IMG/VR virus record: IMGVR_UViG_3300042934_000822
Coordinates: 1 to 64,000 of that record
From: a virus
Length of the DNA stretch: 64,000 nt
Direction: 5' to 3' (one strand)
This document shows positions 25,801-34,117 of the stretch, one piece after another (the first letter of the stretch is position 1; every line of letters begins with the position of its first letter). The position numbers and the translations under genes were made by a program. The notes beneath the pieces are model-generated. The model was not told where the DNA came from. It was given only the letters and a program-made list of their open reading frames with translations, and did not search any database.

Positions 25801-26078
25801 GCGTAGGCCGCCATTGCCGCCGGGTTGCTGCCACTGACCAGCACCGCGCCGTTTTTCTGCACCTGTGTGCCTGTGGCCATTACAGCGGAGTCGACGTGCG
25901 GCGGCACAGCGCTGGCGCCCAGCAGCTGGCGCAGCTGCAGCGCTCTGGCGCTTGCCCGAGCCTGTTCCAAGGGGGAAAGCGTCCCCGACTGCAGCTGCTC
26001 ACGCAGCCCCAGCAGTTCAGCGACCAGACGCATCTGCTCGATCGGCGCGAGGCTTGGGGGTTGGTTCGAATCAGTCAT
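22899..26078 (-). CDS. Polyvalent protein with N6-adenine methyltransferase domain (1059 aa)
   Basis: A 1059-residue multidomain protein. Residues 10-55 hold a duplicated LNPxEQAR/LREQLQSG motif shared with the next gene. A coiled-coil glutamate/arginine region covers 195-260. Residues 355-480 (VEIRQRGIKESLAFSGNPKK) resemble the LPD3/PBECR-type polyvalent domain. Residues 885-1059 are a methyltransferase with the SAM motif VLEPSAGNGNL at 915 and the catalytic NPPF at 976. MLDS (476), TLDS (524) and NLDS (807) words could be processing sites. Such proteins are thought to be packaged and injected to protect the incoming genome, as with P1 Dar proteins. Confidence 0.8.
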   Translation of the reverse strand: MTDSNQPPSLAPIEQMRLVAELLGLREQLQSGTLSPLEQARASARALQLRQLLGASAVPPHVDSAVMATGTQVQKNGAVLVSGSNPAAMAAYAAANFDRLKVTQMPEGVLFSKANARLAEFMPTRAQTLASGAVIYEHGLMGGGVSVSYQGSASGVAVDLVDLKGILAQEWGPEKFRTVFGEEASAADVQAYQVEQQQIADRKAQNEVDAAERAAAPERERLQAAERAAAEAVETERIRNVREAEQREEFERTTGAGVSANPIYQAFLDTQEALPAFEDGNAAFLGWAGIRAGEFEAAVGRIANHREQYLEFLRQYAEENLSERVRRQRAPGAEPVSVSGLELGEFPDTPEGKKELRAAVKAHLESLRGQMVDCPALGQKVEIRQRGIKESLAFSGNPKKLKLLHAIPQIISTAQVAERSENHKTEKKGSVVAYFYLSSTVMLAGESIAVRVVIEQDDKGRLYYDLLIDPPKEKAMLDSTGSSPDHYSGRPADGVIASVSQCAPDYYSGHWLHSSVEQDADAVTLDSTGERLVLNLFLVQDTDQPEAPAPAPAPAPAPEIIEYKTRRDKILRGIIRTDLSLAEAKAIDPYTWKMNGGYFIREKHLGGDTEHIQAAPAPVVMSAEQQAEAQATAERLAAERAQQALANQVEKLRQVANKAIGDADSSLGASRKTNTVKRAREAGYAIEKAETSKAVAKTLNRVADAIEVGAAGPLAKLSSRAQLEELQRLMRLAMWDADAKLGGQGRAARRGRPFEDNDLRFLAFPQPWSWSNRYSRAADTLARKAAKGNSRLIAALAKLGNGPERFNLDSTTIALTRKGYAELKTVKEGWDLADPMDSIARADRLARMGVTDTAGLVAAVQALIPLLVEKAEEDPVKKAERAIVGQKVGIDFFPTPAHVAQRMARLAGIRSGTRVLEPSAGNGNLADAAKSEGGQVDVIEISSQLRDILTAKGYSVVDHDFDGFTPTEKYPAILMNPPFSNRRDAAHIMHAFDMLAAGGTLVAIAGEGVFFGKDQKAVAFREWLEEHGAEVEPLEGGTFTDNALLAQTTANARLIVLRK

Positions 26079-28392
26079 GGGTCACCGCGAAAATGGAATC
26101 CAGCAAGGCCTCATTGGCCATGGCTTTCTCAAAGGCTTTTTCGTCACGCAGGGCCTTGAACACCTGGTCGAACGCAGCATTGATCCGGGTGCGTTCCTCG
26201 CCCTCGGGGTAGGGTTTGAATGGGGCATCCAGCTCGGGCAGATAGTGGTATTTGTTGTCCGCAAGACAGCTCAGGTAGTCGTTTTTCCGGCCCATGTCGG
26301 CCAGACGGTCCTCCAGATAGGCCTGGAACGCGCGCGCGGCCATTTCGAAGGGTTCCGACCAATACTTGCCGGTCACCCCGTCATCGAGTTTTTGCGCTTC
26401 CAGATAGAAATTCGAGACGCTGGCGCCAGACTTGACCTGCACCTCAGTGGCGTCTGCAGGCGAGTAGTAGGCCGCGGCCATTTCGCGCCACTGCTTCTTC
26501 TGCTTGAGGTAGGACTTGGACTGCAGGTTCTGATAGGCCCGGTCGACCGCCAGCACAGCGTCATGCGCGTTGCCGGCGTTCTTGATATCCAGCGCCACGC
26601 CGCGAAGGACGCGGCCGTCCAGATTGAACTGGGCCTTCTCCAAGGCGCGCGGCGGTAGCTTGATCGTCTCCACCAGGCGCTCACTGCCTGAGGTCAGGGT
26701 CTGCTTGAGCGCGACGAAGGCTTCTCGGATAGCGCCAGGCGGCATCAGGTCAGGGTTGGCACTGGCGAACTCATCCCGGGCGCCATTCTCCCCGCGCAGG
26801 ACGCTGGGCAGGATATTGTCCAGGGCGTGGTAGTGCTCATGTCCCAGCGCCCCGCCACCGTTCATTTTGGTCATGTTCATAACGCGCTCGACAGGCTCGT
26901 AATGCGCTCGAGCAGCACCCTTGCCCCCGGAACCACGGGCGCCAAAGGCCATGCCCAGGCGGCCACCGAATCCAAGATGGTTTTCATGGATGCCCAGCAC
27001 GTCAGCCATGTCCTGCATGGCGCCGGCAGTCTGCTCCACATGCCATTTGGCGCTGACGAAGTCGCTCAGCACCCAATTGCCCGACTGCACCGCGCGGAAG
27101 CCGCACAGGCGCTCTAGATCCTTGGTCGACGCAACGGCCACCGGCCGGCCGCCCACGCGTTCGAACTTGTCGACCACCTTGAGCGTGAAGCTGATCTTCT
27201 TCTTGCTGGCGCGTTTCGGCGCGGCCTTCTCCTTTGTGGTCCAGTCCCAGGACGCAGGTTCGCCGGACTTGGCGTTGACCACATGCCCGGCAAAGCTGTC
27301 AGACCCTCCTGCTCGCTTGGAGCGGTACAGGACCGTCTTGACGAAGCGATCGCCCAGGGACAGCCAAGCCCTGGCCTCAGGGCTGCGCAGGTTGCGAGCC
27401 TTAGCCATGTCGACGATATCGGACCGGTCGGCTACCAGGTCGCTCCGTTGCCGGCGTAGCGCCTCATCCTCGTCCTTGGTCATGGCGATCTCATCGCCCC
27501 ATGCCTTTTGCGCCGTCTCGTAGGCCGCTCGAGCGTCAGTGACGGCCTGGTCGTGAACCGGTTCAATAGACCAGCCACGCTTTTTCCGGTTGGCCAGCGC
27601 ACTCTGCGCAGCGTATTGGGCGCTGGCCGCTGCCGTCATGGCCCGGTACAGCACGTTACGGCCGTCCTCGATCGCCTTGGAGCGGGCGCGCAGCTCCTCC
27701 AGTTGCGCGCTCAGCGCTCGGTACTGGTCCGACTCGTCAGCGTTCAGGCGCGTACCGAGCAGCTCCTCGCCAATCTCGGCCAGGGTGCTGGTGACGTCGG
27801 CGACCGTCTTGGCCGCCTCGAGCCTGGTCCTGATGGTTTCGATGCCCAGGGCGTAGCTCTGGCGGGCCTCGGGGCCGTCCTCTACTGGCGCGGTGCCGAT
27901 CGCTGCATACGCCCGATCGATCAGGTACCCGGCCTGGGGTTCCATACCGCCTGCCTGCAGGCCTTCCCAGTCAACTTGGCCGAACAGGTTCGATTTCTTG
28001 ATCAGCTCGCGCGCCTGGCGCGGGTTTTCCTCGATCGCCTTGAAGTCGATATCGCTGATGCGCAGCATCTGGCCAGCGTCGCGCGCTGCCTTGATCGAGG
28101 CAGCTGCCTGTTCTTTGCGGGAGCCGGAAATGTAGCCGGTGTCCTTGTAGCGGTAGTTCTCGCTGTTGGGGTCGTCGCTCAGGCCGTCGTCAGCTGCTGC
28201 CAGGCGCGCCTGCTCCGCGTCGATCGTCGCGGGTGCCTGGCGCACAATGCCGCCCAGCTGGACGTAAAGCTCCAACGCTTCGGTGGTTACCCGGGCTTGT
28301 TGGATAGGGTTCAAAGAGCCGGATTGCAGCTGCTCACGAAGCTGCAAAAGCCTGGTGGTCAACCTGGCTTGCTCGAGGGGGTTTAGAGCCAT
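26071..28392 (-). CDS. Polyvalent protein with LPD1 domain (773 aa)
   Basis: Starts at ATG 28392 (MALNPLEQAR). Residues 3-48 carry the duplicated N-terminal motif shared with the 1059-residue gene. Residues 430-530 are a typical LPD1 domain: GFRAVQSGNWV, LGMAFGARGSGG and the metal-binding-type HEHYHALDN at 518-526. A C-terminal region with WSEPFEMAARAFQAYL resembles other large polyvalent protein domains. It ends LLDSIFAVTHD, an eight-base overlap with the methyltransferase gene. Unusually, a terminator hairpin ends two bases before its ATG, leaving no clear ribosome site. Confidence 0.8.
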   Translation of the reverse strand: MALNPLEQARLTTRLLQLREQLQSGSLNPIQQARVTTEALELYVQLGGIVRQAPATIDAEQARLAAADDGLSDDPNSENYRYKDTGYISGSRKEQAAASIKAARDAGQMLRISDIDFKAIEENPRQARELIKKSNLFGQVDWEGLQAGGMEPQAGYLIDRAYAAIGTAPVEDGPEARQSYALGIETIRTRLEAAKTVADVTSTLAEIGEELLGTRLNADESDQYRALSAQLEELRARSKAIEDGRNVLYRAMTAAASAQYAAQSALANRKKRGWSIEPVHDQAVTDARAAYETAQKAWGDEIAMTKDEDEALRRQRSDLVADRSDIVDMAKARNLRSPEARAWLSLGDRFVKTVLYRSKRAGGSDSFAGHVVNAKSGEPASWDWTTKEKAAPKRASKKKISFTLKVVDKFERVGGRPVAVASTKDLERLCGFRAVQSGNWVLSDFVSAKWHVEQTAGAMQDMADVLGIHENHLGFGGRLGMAFGARGSGGKGAARAHYEPVERVMNMTKMNGGGALGHEHYHALDNILPSVLRGENGARDEFASANPDLMPPGAIREAFVALKQTLTSGSERLVETIKLPPRALEKAQFNLDGRVLRGVALDIKNAGNAHDAVLAVDRAYQNLQSKSYLKQKKQWREMAAAYYSPADATEVQVKSGASVSNFYLEAQKLDDGVTGKYWSEPFEMAARAFQAYLEDRLADMGRKNDYLSCLADNKYHYLPELDAPFKPYPEGEERTRINAAFDQVFKALRDEKAFEKAMANEALLDSIFAVTHD

Positions 28393-28393
28393 G

Positions 28394-28428
28394 AAAAAGG
28401 GCCTGCATAGTGTGCAAGCCCTCATTTT
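28394..28428 (-). terminator. Intrinsic terminator abutting the 773-aa start codon
   Basis: Minus strand: AGGGCTTGCA, loop CACTA, TGCAGGCCCT then TTTTT and C directly before ATG 28392. It ends the 247-residue gene transcript but also occupies the place where the next gene's ribosome site should be. Confidence 0.7.
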
Positions 28429-28445
28429 GAAGCGGCGGAAACGCG

Positions 28446-29189
28446 CTATTCCGCTGGTGTTTCCGCATGCCGGACGAACACGTAGCCGCGCATGAACTGC
28501 TGAATGGTCATCAGCTGGTTCTGATTTGCGTTCACCCGCTCGATCTCAACGTCCAACTCGGACAAAGAGCCATTGAGTTCATCGATATCCTTGATGAACC
28601 ATTCGCGCTGCTGGTGGAGCAGGGTGAATCTTGGGTTTTCAGTGAACACATCGCCGCGCTTCCAGTTGGCGGGCTTGGTCATGTCCAGCTTGGCCACCGG
28701 CTCCTCTGGTTGGAGAGGCGAATCGGAAACCAGCTCGAGGGGCTCCGACGTCTTCACCAGCTCCGCGTAATCGCTCACGGCCAACGCCGATGGAACAACT
28801 TGCGCAACAGGCTCTTTCCCCTCGAGGCTGATCGCCGCCGTCGGCACCAAGGGGGCGACGTCAGCTGCAGGTGTGGTGATGGTGGACTGCGGCGGATCTG
28901 CCATCAGCGGCGCCAGCACGGGACTGGCCAGCAACTCGGCGAACGACCCGATGCTTACGCGTTGCGCCTCGGGCAACACGTCGAAGTACTCCTGCTGGCC
29001 CTGGGGCTCGATCTCGACGCAATCGATGCCAATGGGGATCAACACACCGCGCAGCTTATCCAGCAGCCCCGGGCGCATTTCACCCGTCATCACCAGCACC
29101 TTACGTGCCTGGGCCGCGTGCTGCTCCAGTCGGGTCAGCTCCTGCACGATCCCCGAAACCCCCATGTCTTGCCCCTGCACTTCGCTCAT
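28446..29189 (-). CDS. Hypothetical protein with coiled-coil C-terminus (247 aa)
   Basis: ATG 29189 follows AGGAA with eight-base spacing. Residues 1-80 form a small alpha/beta unit (KVLVMTGEMRPGLLDKL and IGIDCVEIEPQG). A proline-rich linker follows, then a heptad-like helix (DIDELNGSLSELDVEIERV). Its promoter contains the GCGC repeats and a -10-like GATAAT. Not recognised; its place upstream of the polyvalent genes suggests an early role. Confidence 0.55.
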   Translation of the reverse strand: MSEVQGQDMGVSGIVQELTRLEQHAAQARKVLVMTGEMRPGLLDKLRGVLIPIGIDCVEIEPQGQQEYFDVLPEAQRVSIGSFAELLASPVLAPLMADPPQSTITTPAADVAPLVPTAAISLEGKEPVAQVVPSALAVSDYAELVKTSEPLELVSDSPLQPEEPVAKLDMTKPANWKRGDVFTENPRFTLLHQQREWFIKDIDELNGSLSELDVEIERVNANQNQLMTIQQFMRGYVFVRHAETPAE

Positions 29190-29227
29190 TGCCCGATTCC
29201 TGGATGATTGGTAAACCAGGATTATCA

Positions 29228-29282
29228 AGCGCGTTGGAGGGTACGCGCGTTGGCACCTTTGCGCGTTCGCGCCAAAAAAACT
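29228..29282 (-). promoter_or_regulatory. GCGC repeat cluster upstream of the 247-aa gene
   Basis: Minus strand: TTTTGGCGCGAACGCGCAAAG, split here as TTTTGGCGCG and AACGCGCAAAG, then CCAACGCGCG and CCAACGCGC, three to four copies of the family word before a GATAAT -10-like element (about 29217-29222). Confidence 0.5.
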
Positions 29283-29300
29283 TGTGATTGGTGACAGGCA

Positions 29301-29585
29301 TCAGCGAGTGGCGATCCAGCCGACCGGCTCGCTGTCCTGGTCTACCAGGGCTCGGAACTCGCTCATGGCTAGGGCGGGATTGTTGTAGCAGTAGCGCCGG
29401 GCGTAGCCGTACGGGTCAACGTCGGTGACGATTGCGACGGTGAAAATGAGCGGAATCATGGCCACATAGGTACCGTCTTCGAGCTGGCGCCAGCACAGGT
29501 ACCGGTTGGCTGGGTTGTTCAGCTGAGCTTCGACCTCTGGGCGGGGCTGGGCGTTTATCATCCAGACATTTTGAGGGGCTTTCAT
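29301..29585 (-). CDS. Small hypothetical protein (94 aa)
   Basis: ATG 29585 (MKAPQNVWMINA) lies just after the ATCAGCCAGAG leader. A 94-residue soluble protein with PANRYLCWRQLEDGTYVAM and a short hydrophobic strand IPLIFTVAIVTDVDP, then YGYARRYCYNNPALAM. The family is not recognised. Single-gene transcript with the early-gene regulatory module. Confidence 0.55.
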   Translation of the reverse strand: MKAPQNVWMINAQPRPEVEAQLNNPANRYLCWRQLEDGTYVAMIPLIFTVAIVTDVDPYGYARRYCYNNPALAMSEFRALVDQDSEPVGWIATR

Positions 29586-29594
29586 GACTGATTT

Positions 29595-29726
29595 CTCTGG
29601 CTGATATCGTATGCGGACGATAGTACTGGCCAGAAATAGGAATTTAAACCTGTTTTCACGCGTTCGCGCGTTCGCGCTTTGGCGCTTTGGCGCTTTGGCG
29701 CTTTGGCGCTTTGGCGCTTTGGCGCC
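29595..29726 (-). promoter_or_regulatory. Leader element and octanucleotide/GCGC repeat array
   Basis: GATATCAGCCAGAG (29606-29593) precedes the 94-residue gene. Upstream, six perfect tandem copies of GCGCTTTG fill 29674-29721, next to CGCGTTCGCGCGTTCGCGC (29659-29677). The remaining part of the 314-base gap (29727-29899) holds a bidirectional terminator and no convincing gene. Confidence 0.55.
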
Positions 29727-29829
29727 TATGATGCGCTTCACAACAATGAGGCAGATTTCGAAAAGATCGTCAACGATTTGGCTTCGGTTGAGAGTGTTTG
29801 ATCTGCAGAGACCTTGAAAGCGGCGCGAT

Positions 29830-29860
29830 AAAAAATGGGGCCTACTAAGGGCCCCATTTT
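29830..29860. terminator. Bidirectional intrinsic terminator
   Basis: AAAATGGGGCC and GGGCCCCATTTT form an 11-12-bp hairpin with A and T runs on both sides. It ends the 1017-residue polyvalent gene on the minus strand. Confidence 0.8.
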
Positions 29861-29899
29861 CAATTCAACGCTCGGCAGGTCAGGACTGCCGGAATACCC

Positions 29900-32800
29900 C
29901 TACAGAGTGTCAGCCGTGACCTTCAACGCATAGTCACGCAGCGCGTTGGACGCATCGGCAAACAGGTCTTTCAGCTCAGCCTCACCCCATTGGGCGTAGA
30001 TCTCCTCGAGCCTGGCCAGCACCTCGGCGGGGCTTCCCAGGTCAGTCGTTCCTTCGATCAGGCTATCGAGATAGGCCTTTGCTGCTTTCAATTTGTCATC
30101 CTCGTCTGGCTCCGGGGGCGTCGATTGGTCAGGCTCGGCGGCGGCGGCCGGCGCTGGGGCAGCGAACATATCGCCTTGGTCGATGGCAAACAAGCCTTCA
30201 CCGTACTCCTGGTCAAGCTTGCGGTTGGCCGCGCCCACAATGTCCGTGAAGCTGACAGCAGCGTCGCCGAACAAGCCTGCCGTCTGCTTGCGGGCGTTTT
30301 CGCTTTCCACGAACTGGGCCATAGCCTTGAACGCGGTCCCCATGCGCTTGGCACTGCGATTGTTCTGGTGGATGAACATGGCCATGGCTGCCACGGCAGG
30401 ATCGGTACCACCGAACATATCGCCCTGGCGCAGGAACTCGTCCAGGCCCAGGCCGGCCTCCTTCGCCTGGCGCAGCACGTTGGTAGCGCCGATGATGGCG
30501 TTGACGGCCTCCTGATTGAGCGATAGCTCAACGGAGTCGGTAACACGGCCGCCAGCCTCCTCGGCACCAACCAGGTCGACCTCCTTGGCGCGCATGAAGT
30601 CTGGAGCGGCGCTGTTGAGTGCAGCCACGATGTTGGCGATCTCAGGCTTAGCGACGTCCGCGGTCATTTCCAGGAGGCGATCATCGGAGTAGGCGCCAGC
30701 GAACAGCGCAGCCTGCAGGCGGCTGATCAGGCCGCTGGTGGGCTTGCCCTCGGTGGTCAGGTACTGGGCAGCCTCCGCGTCACCCAGCGACTGCAGGAAG
30801 GCTGCAACGAAGTCACGGTTTGCTGCGCTGTTGAGGTCTCCGTCTGCCAGCTTGGCCAGCATGGCGGTGTCAAGCCGCTTGGCATCGCTGCGCGCCTTCT
30901 CCGTGGCAGTCATGGCCAACTTATCATCCTGGTTGGCCTCGACAGCGAACGTCACACGATCGACGTCAGACCTGCGCACGCGCACCAGGACAGGGTTCTG
31001 CATGCGGTTGATCTTCTCCACGTCTACCCCGAAGTACTCCGCGTTCTCTACGAGCCATTCACGGTAGTCACCAGCAGAGCCGATCCGGTAGGCCTCTCGG
31101 ATCGCCATTGCGCGGCCGTTGCCCGACTCCACTACTCGATCAGGCCCAACGATGGGGGCACCGCTGTCGGCACGCTGGGTGCGCCCCAGGCTGTCTGGGT
31201 CGAGGCTGCGTGCAGTTTTTTGGACCCAGGCCTGCGAGGTGCTGCGGGAGCGGTCGCGCGGCTGGATCTCTGCGGGGTAGTCAGGATTCGGTGTGCCGTC
31301 GCTCTCATGGCTGATCACCAGCTTGCCTGCCTCGATGACCTTGAAACCGGTCAGCACCTTGGTGCCCTTGGCCGTCTTCACGGTGTTGTCGCGGCCTTCC
31401 GCCTCAATGGTACCGGTGTCCTCTTGCTCGGCCTTGAGCGCAGCGTTGGCGGTCCGTTCGGCACGCTCCTCCTCGCGCTCTGCAAGATGCGCCGCCAACA
31501 TGGCTTCCTCCTGAGGCGTTTCAGGCTCGACGGTGGCCGCTGCCTGCACGGCAGCTGCTGCCTGTGCTGGTGTCTTCCCTGCAGCGAACAGCTGGTCCAC
31601 CAGAGACTCCTGAGGCATGGCCATCGCATCCGCATCACCGTGACTGATCTCCATGCGCTCTGCTAGCGCTTCCAGGAACAGTTCCTGCCACGCATTACGC
31701 TCTGCAGGCGCAGCCGCTGGCGGCAGGGTGGTAGATGCTGGCGCACTCTTCCGGGCTGCCAACTGGGCGGTCAGATCCTCGATCTGCTTGTCCAGCTCGG
31801 CCAGCTCGTCCGTCTTTGCAGATTCCGCCTCTTTCAATGCCGCAAGCTGGGCATCGCGCTCGGCTTTATTGGCATTGGCCTGGGTGAACTTGGCGCTGTT
31901 CTTGTCGACCAGCCTGATGATGCGTCGGGCAACCTCACGCGGGTTGAGATCCTGGCCACGCTCGGGCGCCACCACGATCGTGACGTCCTTCTTGTTGAGC
32001 ACCCACTTCCAGCTAACCATCTCGTCGGTGGGACTCAGCTTGTTGGGGGTGGTGTCGGGGTTGTGGAAGAACACGCTGACGGACTGGCCATCGTCCATCG
32101 TGAACAACATGGCCAGCTGCGTGGTGCCTCGATTCTTGAATGCTTTGCTGACCTGGACGCCTTCTGGCTTCACTTGGGTCGCAACCATCTGCATGACGCG
32201 CAGCAGCTGGTTGGCCTTGCGCTCGAATTGCTGCACCTGGATCACCATGGCATCGAGCATGGCGCCATCGCTCATGAACTCCTCGAGGTCGGACAGGGTG
32301 GCCGCGTCCATCATCAATCCGCCACTGTCGTGACGGCGCAGCTTGGCGATCACGTCGCCAAGGGTCTCGCCTACAGGCATGCGCTGATCGTCCCAGCGCA
32401 CGATTACGTCGGTCATGCTTACCGCCTTGTCTTCAATGAGATCGCCAGGCACAAGCGGCCGGCGCAGATCACCGTGCTTGAGCCAGTCCTTGAACTGCTT
32501 GATGCTGCAGGCCGTCAGGCTGGCCAGCCCGGTCCAGCCCTTTTCGTAGCTGTTGAGATAGGCCTGGCGCGCCTGCTCCTCGTCAGTGAACCCCAGCAGC
32601 ACCTTGTGCTCATCGAAAGCACCAGTCTTGTCCTGCTGGTTGACGACAAAGACCTGCAGGCTCTCAGGCATGGGGCCGATGAACACGTCTACCGCGTCGC
32701 CGTCGGCGCCCACGGTGCCGTTGATGTAGCCGTAGTGGGCCATGCACACGACTGACCAGGGGGCCCCATCCGTTTTGCCTCGACGAGGCTGGAACATGGG

Positions 32801-32953
32801 CGTTTCGATGGTGACGGTCATGCCGTGAAGACGCGTGCTGCCCTTCGAGTAGTTGCCGGCGCGGAGCTGCTCAGGCGTGGGAGTGGCGCGGGAGCCTGCG
32901 CCGAATGCGCCGGAATGGGCCGCGCCCTGTAGTGCTGCGAATTTGTCTGCCAT
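29900..32953 (-). CDS. Polyvalent protein: pyrophosphatase-like, DarA-like and DdrB/ParB-like domains (1017 aa)
   Basis: Start ATG 32953 (MADKFAALQG) after GAGGCG. Residues 10-160 resemble the inorganic-pyrophosphatase-like domain of polyvalent proteins (SRLHG, GADGDAVDVFIG, DEHKVLLGF). Residues 225-350 resemble the DarA N-terminal region seen also in the 331-residue gene. A coiled coil spans 355-400. Residues 530-700 form a DdrB-like ParB-superfamily domain with GNGRAMAIREAY at 611-622. MMDA (214) and MLDA (232) words lie between the first two domains. Inferred role: packaged anti-host or genome-protection protein. Confidence 0.8.
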   Translation of the reverse strand: MADKFAALQGAAHSGAFGAGSRATPTPEQLRAGNYSKGSTRLHGMTVTIETPMFQPRRGKTDGAPWSVVCMAHYGYINGTVGADGDAVDVFIGPMPESLQVFVVNQQDKTGAFDEHKVLLGFTDEEQARQAYLNSYEKGWTGLASLTACSIKQFKDWLKHGDLRRPLVPGDLIEDKAVSMTDVIVRWDDQRMPVGETLGDVIAKLRRHDSGGLMMDAATLSDLEEFMSDGAMLDAMVIQVQQFERKANQLLRVMQMVATQVKPEGVQVSKAFKNRGTTQLAMLFTMDDGQSVSVFFHNPDTTPNKLSPTDEMVSWKWVLNKKDVTIVVAPERGQDLNPREVARRIIRLVDKNSAKFTQANANKAERDAQLAALKEAESAKTDELAELDKQIEDLTAQLAARKSAPASTTLPPAAAPAERNAWQELFLEALAERMEISHGDADAMAMPQESLVDQLFAAGKTPAQAAAAVQAAATVEPETPQEEAMLAAHLAEREEERAERTANAALKAEQEDTGTIEAEGRDNTVKTAKGTKVLTGFKVIEAGKLVISHESDGTPNPDYPAEIQPRDRSRSTSQAWVQKTARSLDPDSLGRTQRADSGAPIVGPDRVVESGNGRAMAIREAYRIGSAGDYREWLVENAEYFGVDVEKINRMQNPVLVRVRRSDVDRVTFAVEANQDDKLAMTATEKARSDAKRLDTAMLAKLADGDLNSAANRDFVAAFLQSLGDAEAAQYLTTEGKPTSGLISRLQAALFAGAYSDDRLLEMTADVAKPEIANIVAALNSAAPDFMRAKEVDLVGAEEAGGRVTDSVELSLNQEAVNAIIGATNVLRQAKEAGLGLDEFLRQGDMFGGTDPAVAAMAMFIHQNNRSAKRMGTAFKAMAQFVESENARKQTAGLFGDAAVSFTDIVGAANRKLDQEYGEGLFAIDQGDMFAAPAPAAAAEPDQSTPPEPDEDDKLKAAKAYLDSLIEGTTDLGSPAEVLARLEEIYAQWGEAELKDLFADASNALRDYALKVTADTL

Positions 32954-33036
32954 GGCTGTCGCCTCGGATGAAAGCACACACGATATAGGGCCAGGAAGGG
33001 CACTTTCGGGCAGGCTTTCCGCCGATCGGCAGGCAC

Positions 33037-33065
33037 AAAAAAGGCGCCTCAATGGGCGCCTCATT
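33037..33065 (-). terminator. Intrinsic terminator after the par-linked small gene
   Basis: Minus strand AGGCGCCCATTGAGGCGCCT with a following TTTTTT. It separates the 97-residue gene from the polyvalent gene. Confidence 0.75.
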
Positions 33066-33079
33066 GCCAACTTGCCAAC

Positions 33080-33373
33080 TCAGCGTGCTGAGCGCGGTAC
33101 TGGTCGGCGATTGGTCTTCCGGTCGCGGTAACGCATCAGGGCGTCTTCGAAGTACTCGTCCTTCTCGCCAGCGGCTGTCCGCGCAGCGTGCGCCTCAAGC
33201 AGCAGGTTCAACAAGTCGGATGGCCGTGATAGGCGAAGCTCGGCTGTCGAGGTGCGCAGCGTCAGGTTGGGTCCCTTCTGCAGGTGCGCGTTGAAGCGGT
33301 AGCTCTCAGTCGATTCTTCAAGCTCCTGATCAACCTTCTGTCTACTGGGTCGGATGCTGGCTCGGTCACTCAT
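33080..33373 (-). CDS. Small protein downstream of parA, possible ParB-like partner (97 aa)
   Basis: ATG 33373 follows AGGTGAGCA. A 97-residue charged protein: acidic N-terminal part, a beta-type stretch NLTLRTSTAELRLSR, then a long helix and a basic tail (YRDRKTNRRPVPRSAR). Many small ParA loci encode a short ribbon-helix-helix partner right after parA that binds centromere repeats; here an inverted GCGC repeat lies between the two genes. The partner role is inferred from position and size only. Confidence 0.5.
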   Translation of the reverse strand: MSDRASIRPSRQKVDQELEESTESYRFNAHLQKGPNLTLRTSTAELRLSRPSDLLNLLLEAHAARTAAGEKDEYFEDALMRYRDRKTNRRPVPRSAR

Positions 33374-33401
33374 TGCTCACCTGGTACTGTCATTGATCGA
33401 A

Positions 33402-33456
33402 GGCGCGAACGCGTGTTGGTGATCATAGGGGAAAAGCGCGTTCGCGCCAAGGCGCG
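33402..33456. repeat. Inverted GCGC repeats between parA and its neighbour, candidate centromere
   Basis: GGCGCGAACGCG (33402-33413) and CGCGTTCGCGCC (33437-33448) are perfect inverted copies 23 bases apart, with a further GGCGCG at 33451. With the cluster on the other side of parA, these could be a partition site or operators. Confidence 0.5.
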
Positions 33457-33457
33457 T

Positions 33458-34117
33458 TTATTCCGTGCCCTCGAGCAGCGACAGTACGTTGTTCATGATG
33501 AGGGTGATTTCATCGACCGCAGCCTGGTCGCGGGGCTTGTACTCGAAGACTGACTGGCCCACGCCCGCGCTCTCCGGATACGCGACGCGCTGGACCACGA
33601 TGCCTTCGATGACTGGCAGCTCGAAGACCTCGATTTCGCTCTGGATGTTCTTCGCTCGGTTGGTGCCCTGAATCACACGGGTCAGGACGAATGCAGCCTT
33701 GAGGGAGCGCGACACGTCCGCCAGCATTTCCTGGCGGTCCTTGATCATGTTGACCAGGTCTTCGGATGCCCAGACGTCGAGCTTCGAAGGCTGAACAGGG
33801 ATCAACACCAGGTCAGCAGCCTTGACGGCGGCCTCGGCCAGCTTGTTGGCCTTCGAAGCGCCATCGATGACCACATAGTCGTTCTTGATTCGGGAGACTT
33901 CACGCGAGAGCAGTTCCGGGCGATCGATTGCATAGATGCGCACCGTCTCCTGATCATCCTCTCGGGCTGCCGCCCAGTCGCGGGCAGTCCCTTGAGGATC
34001 GGAGTCAACCAGCACCACGTCCATACCCTGACGGCTCATGGCGTCGACCAGGTTGTACGACAGGGTGGTTTTGCCGGCGCCGCCCTTGGGCTGCAGGACC
34101 GCAATGACCTTTGGCAT
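33458..34117 (-). CDS. parA: ParA-family partition ATPase
   Basis: A 219-residue ParA/MinD-type ATPase of the short (type Ib, ParF-like) class without an N-terminal DNA-binding domain. The deviant Walker A motif KGGAGKTT is at 11-18, Walker A' VVLVDSDPQGTARDW at 34-48 and Walker B around DYVVIDGASK. ParA dimers on the nucleoid move plasmid copies apart with a centromere-binding partner. Start ATG 34117 follows GAGG; the leader carries ATTCAGCCAGATAA and the promoter two clusters of GCGC repeats, so transcription is probably autoregulated. Confidence 0.93.
   Translation of the reverse strand: MPKVIAVLQPKGGAGKTTLSYNLVDAMSRQGMDVVLVDSDPQGTARDWAAAREDDQETVRIYAIDRPELLSREVSRIKNDYVVIDGASKANKLAEAAVKAADLVLIPVQPSKLDVWASEDLVNMIKDRQEMLADVSRSLKAAFVLTRVIQGTNRAKNIQSEIEVFELPVIEGIVVQRVAYPESAGVGQSVFEYKPRDQAAVDEITLIMNNVLSLLEGTE

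Noticed and set aside
29703-29794. Short plus-strand frame ending with NNEADFEKIVNDLASVESV, which looks protein-like
   Set aside because: It has no ATG or ribosome site and its upstream part is the octamer repeat; at most it is a gene remnant.
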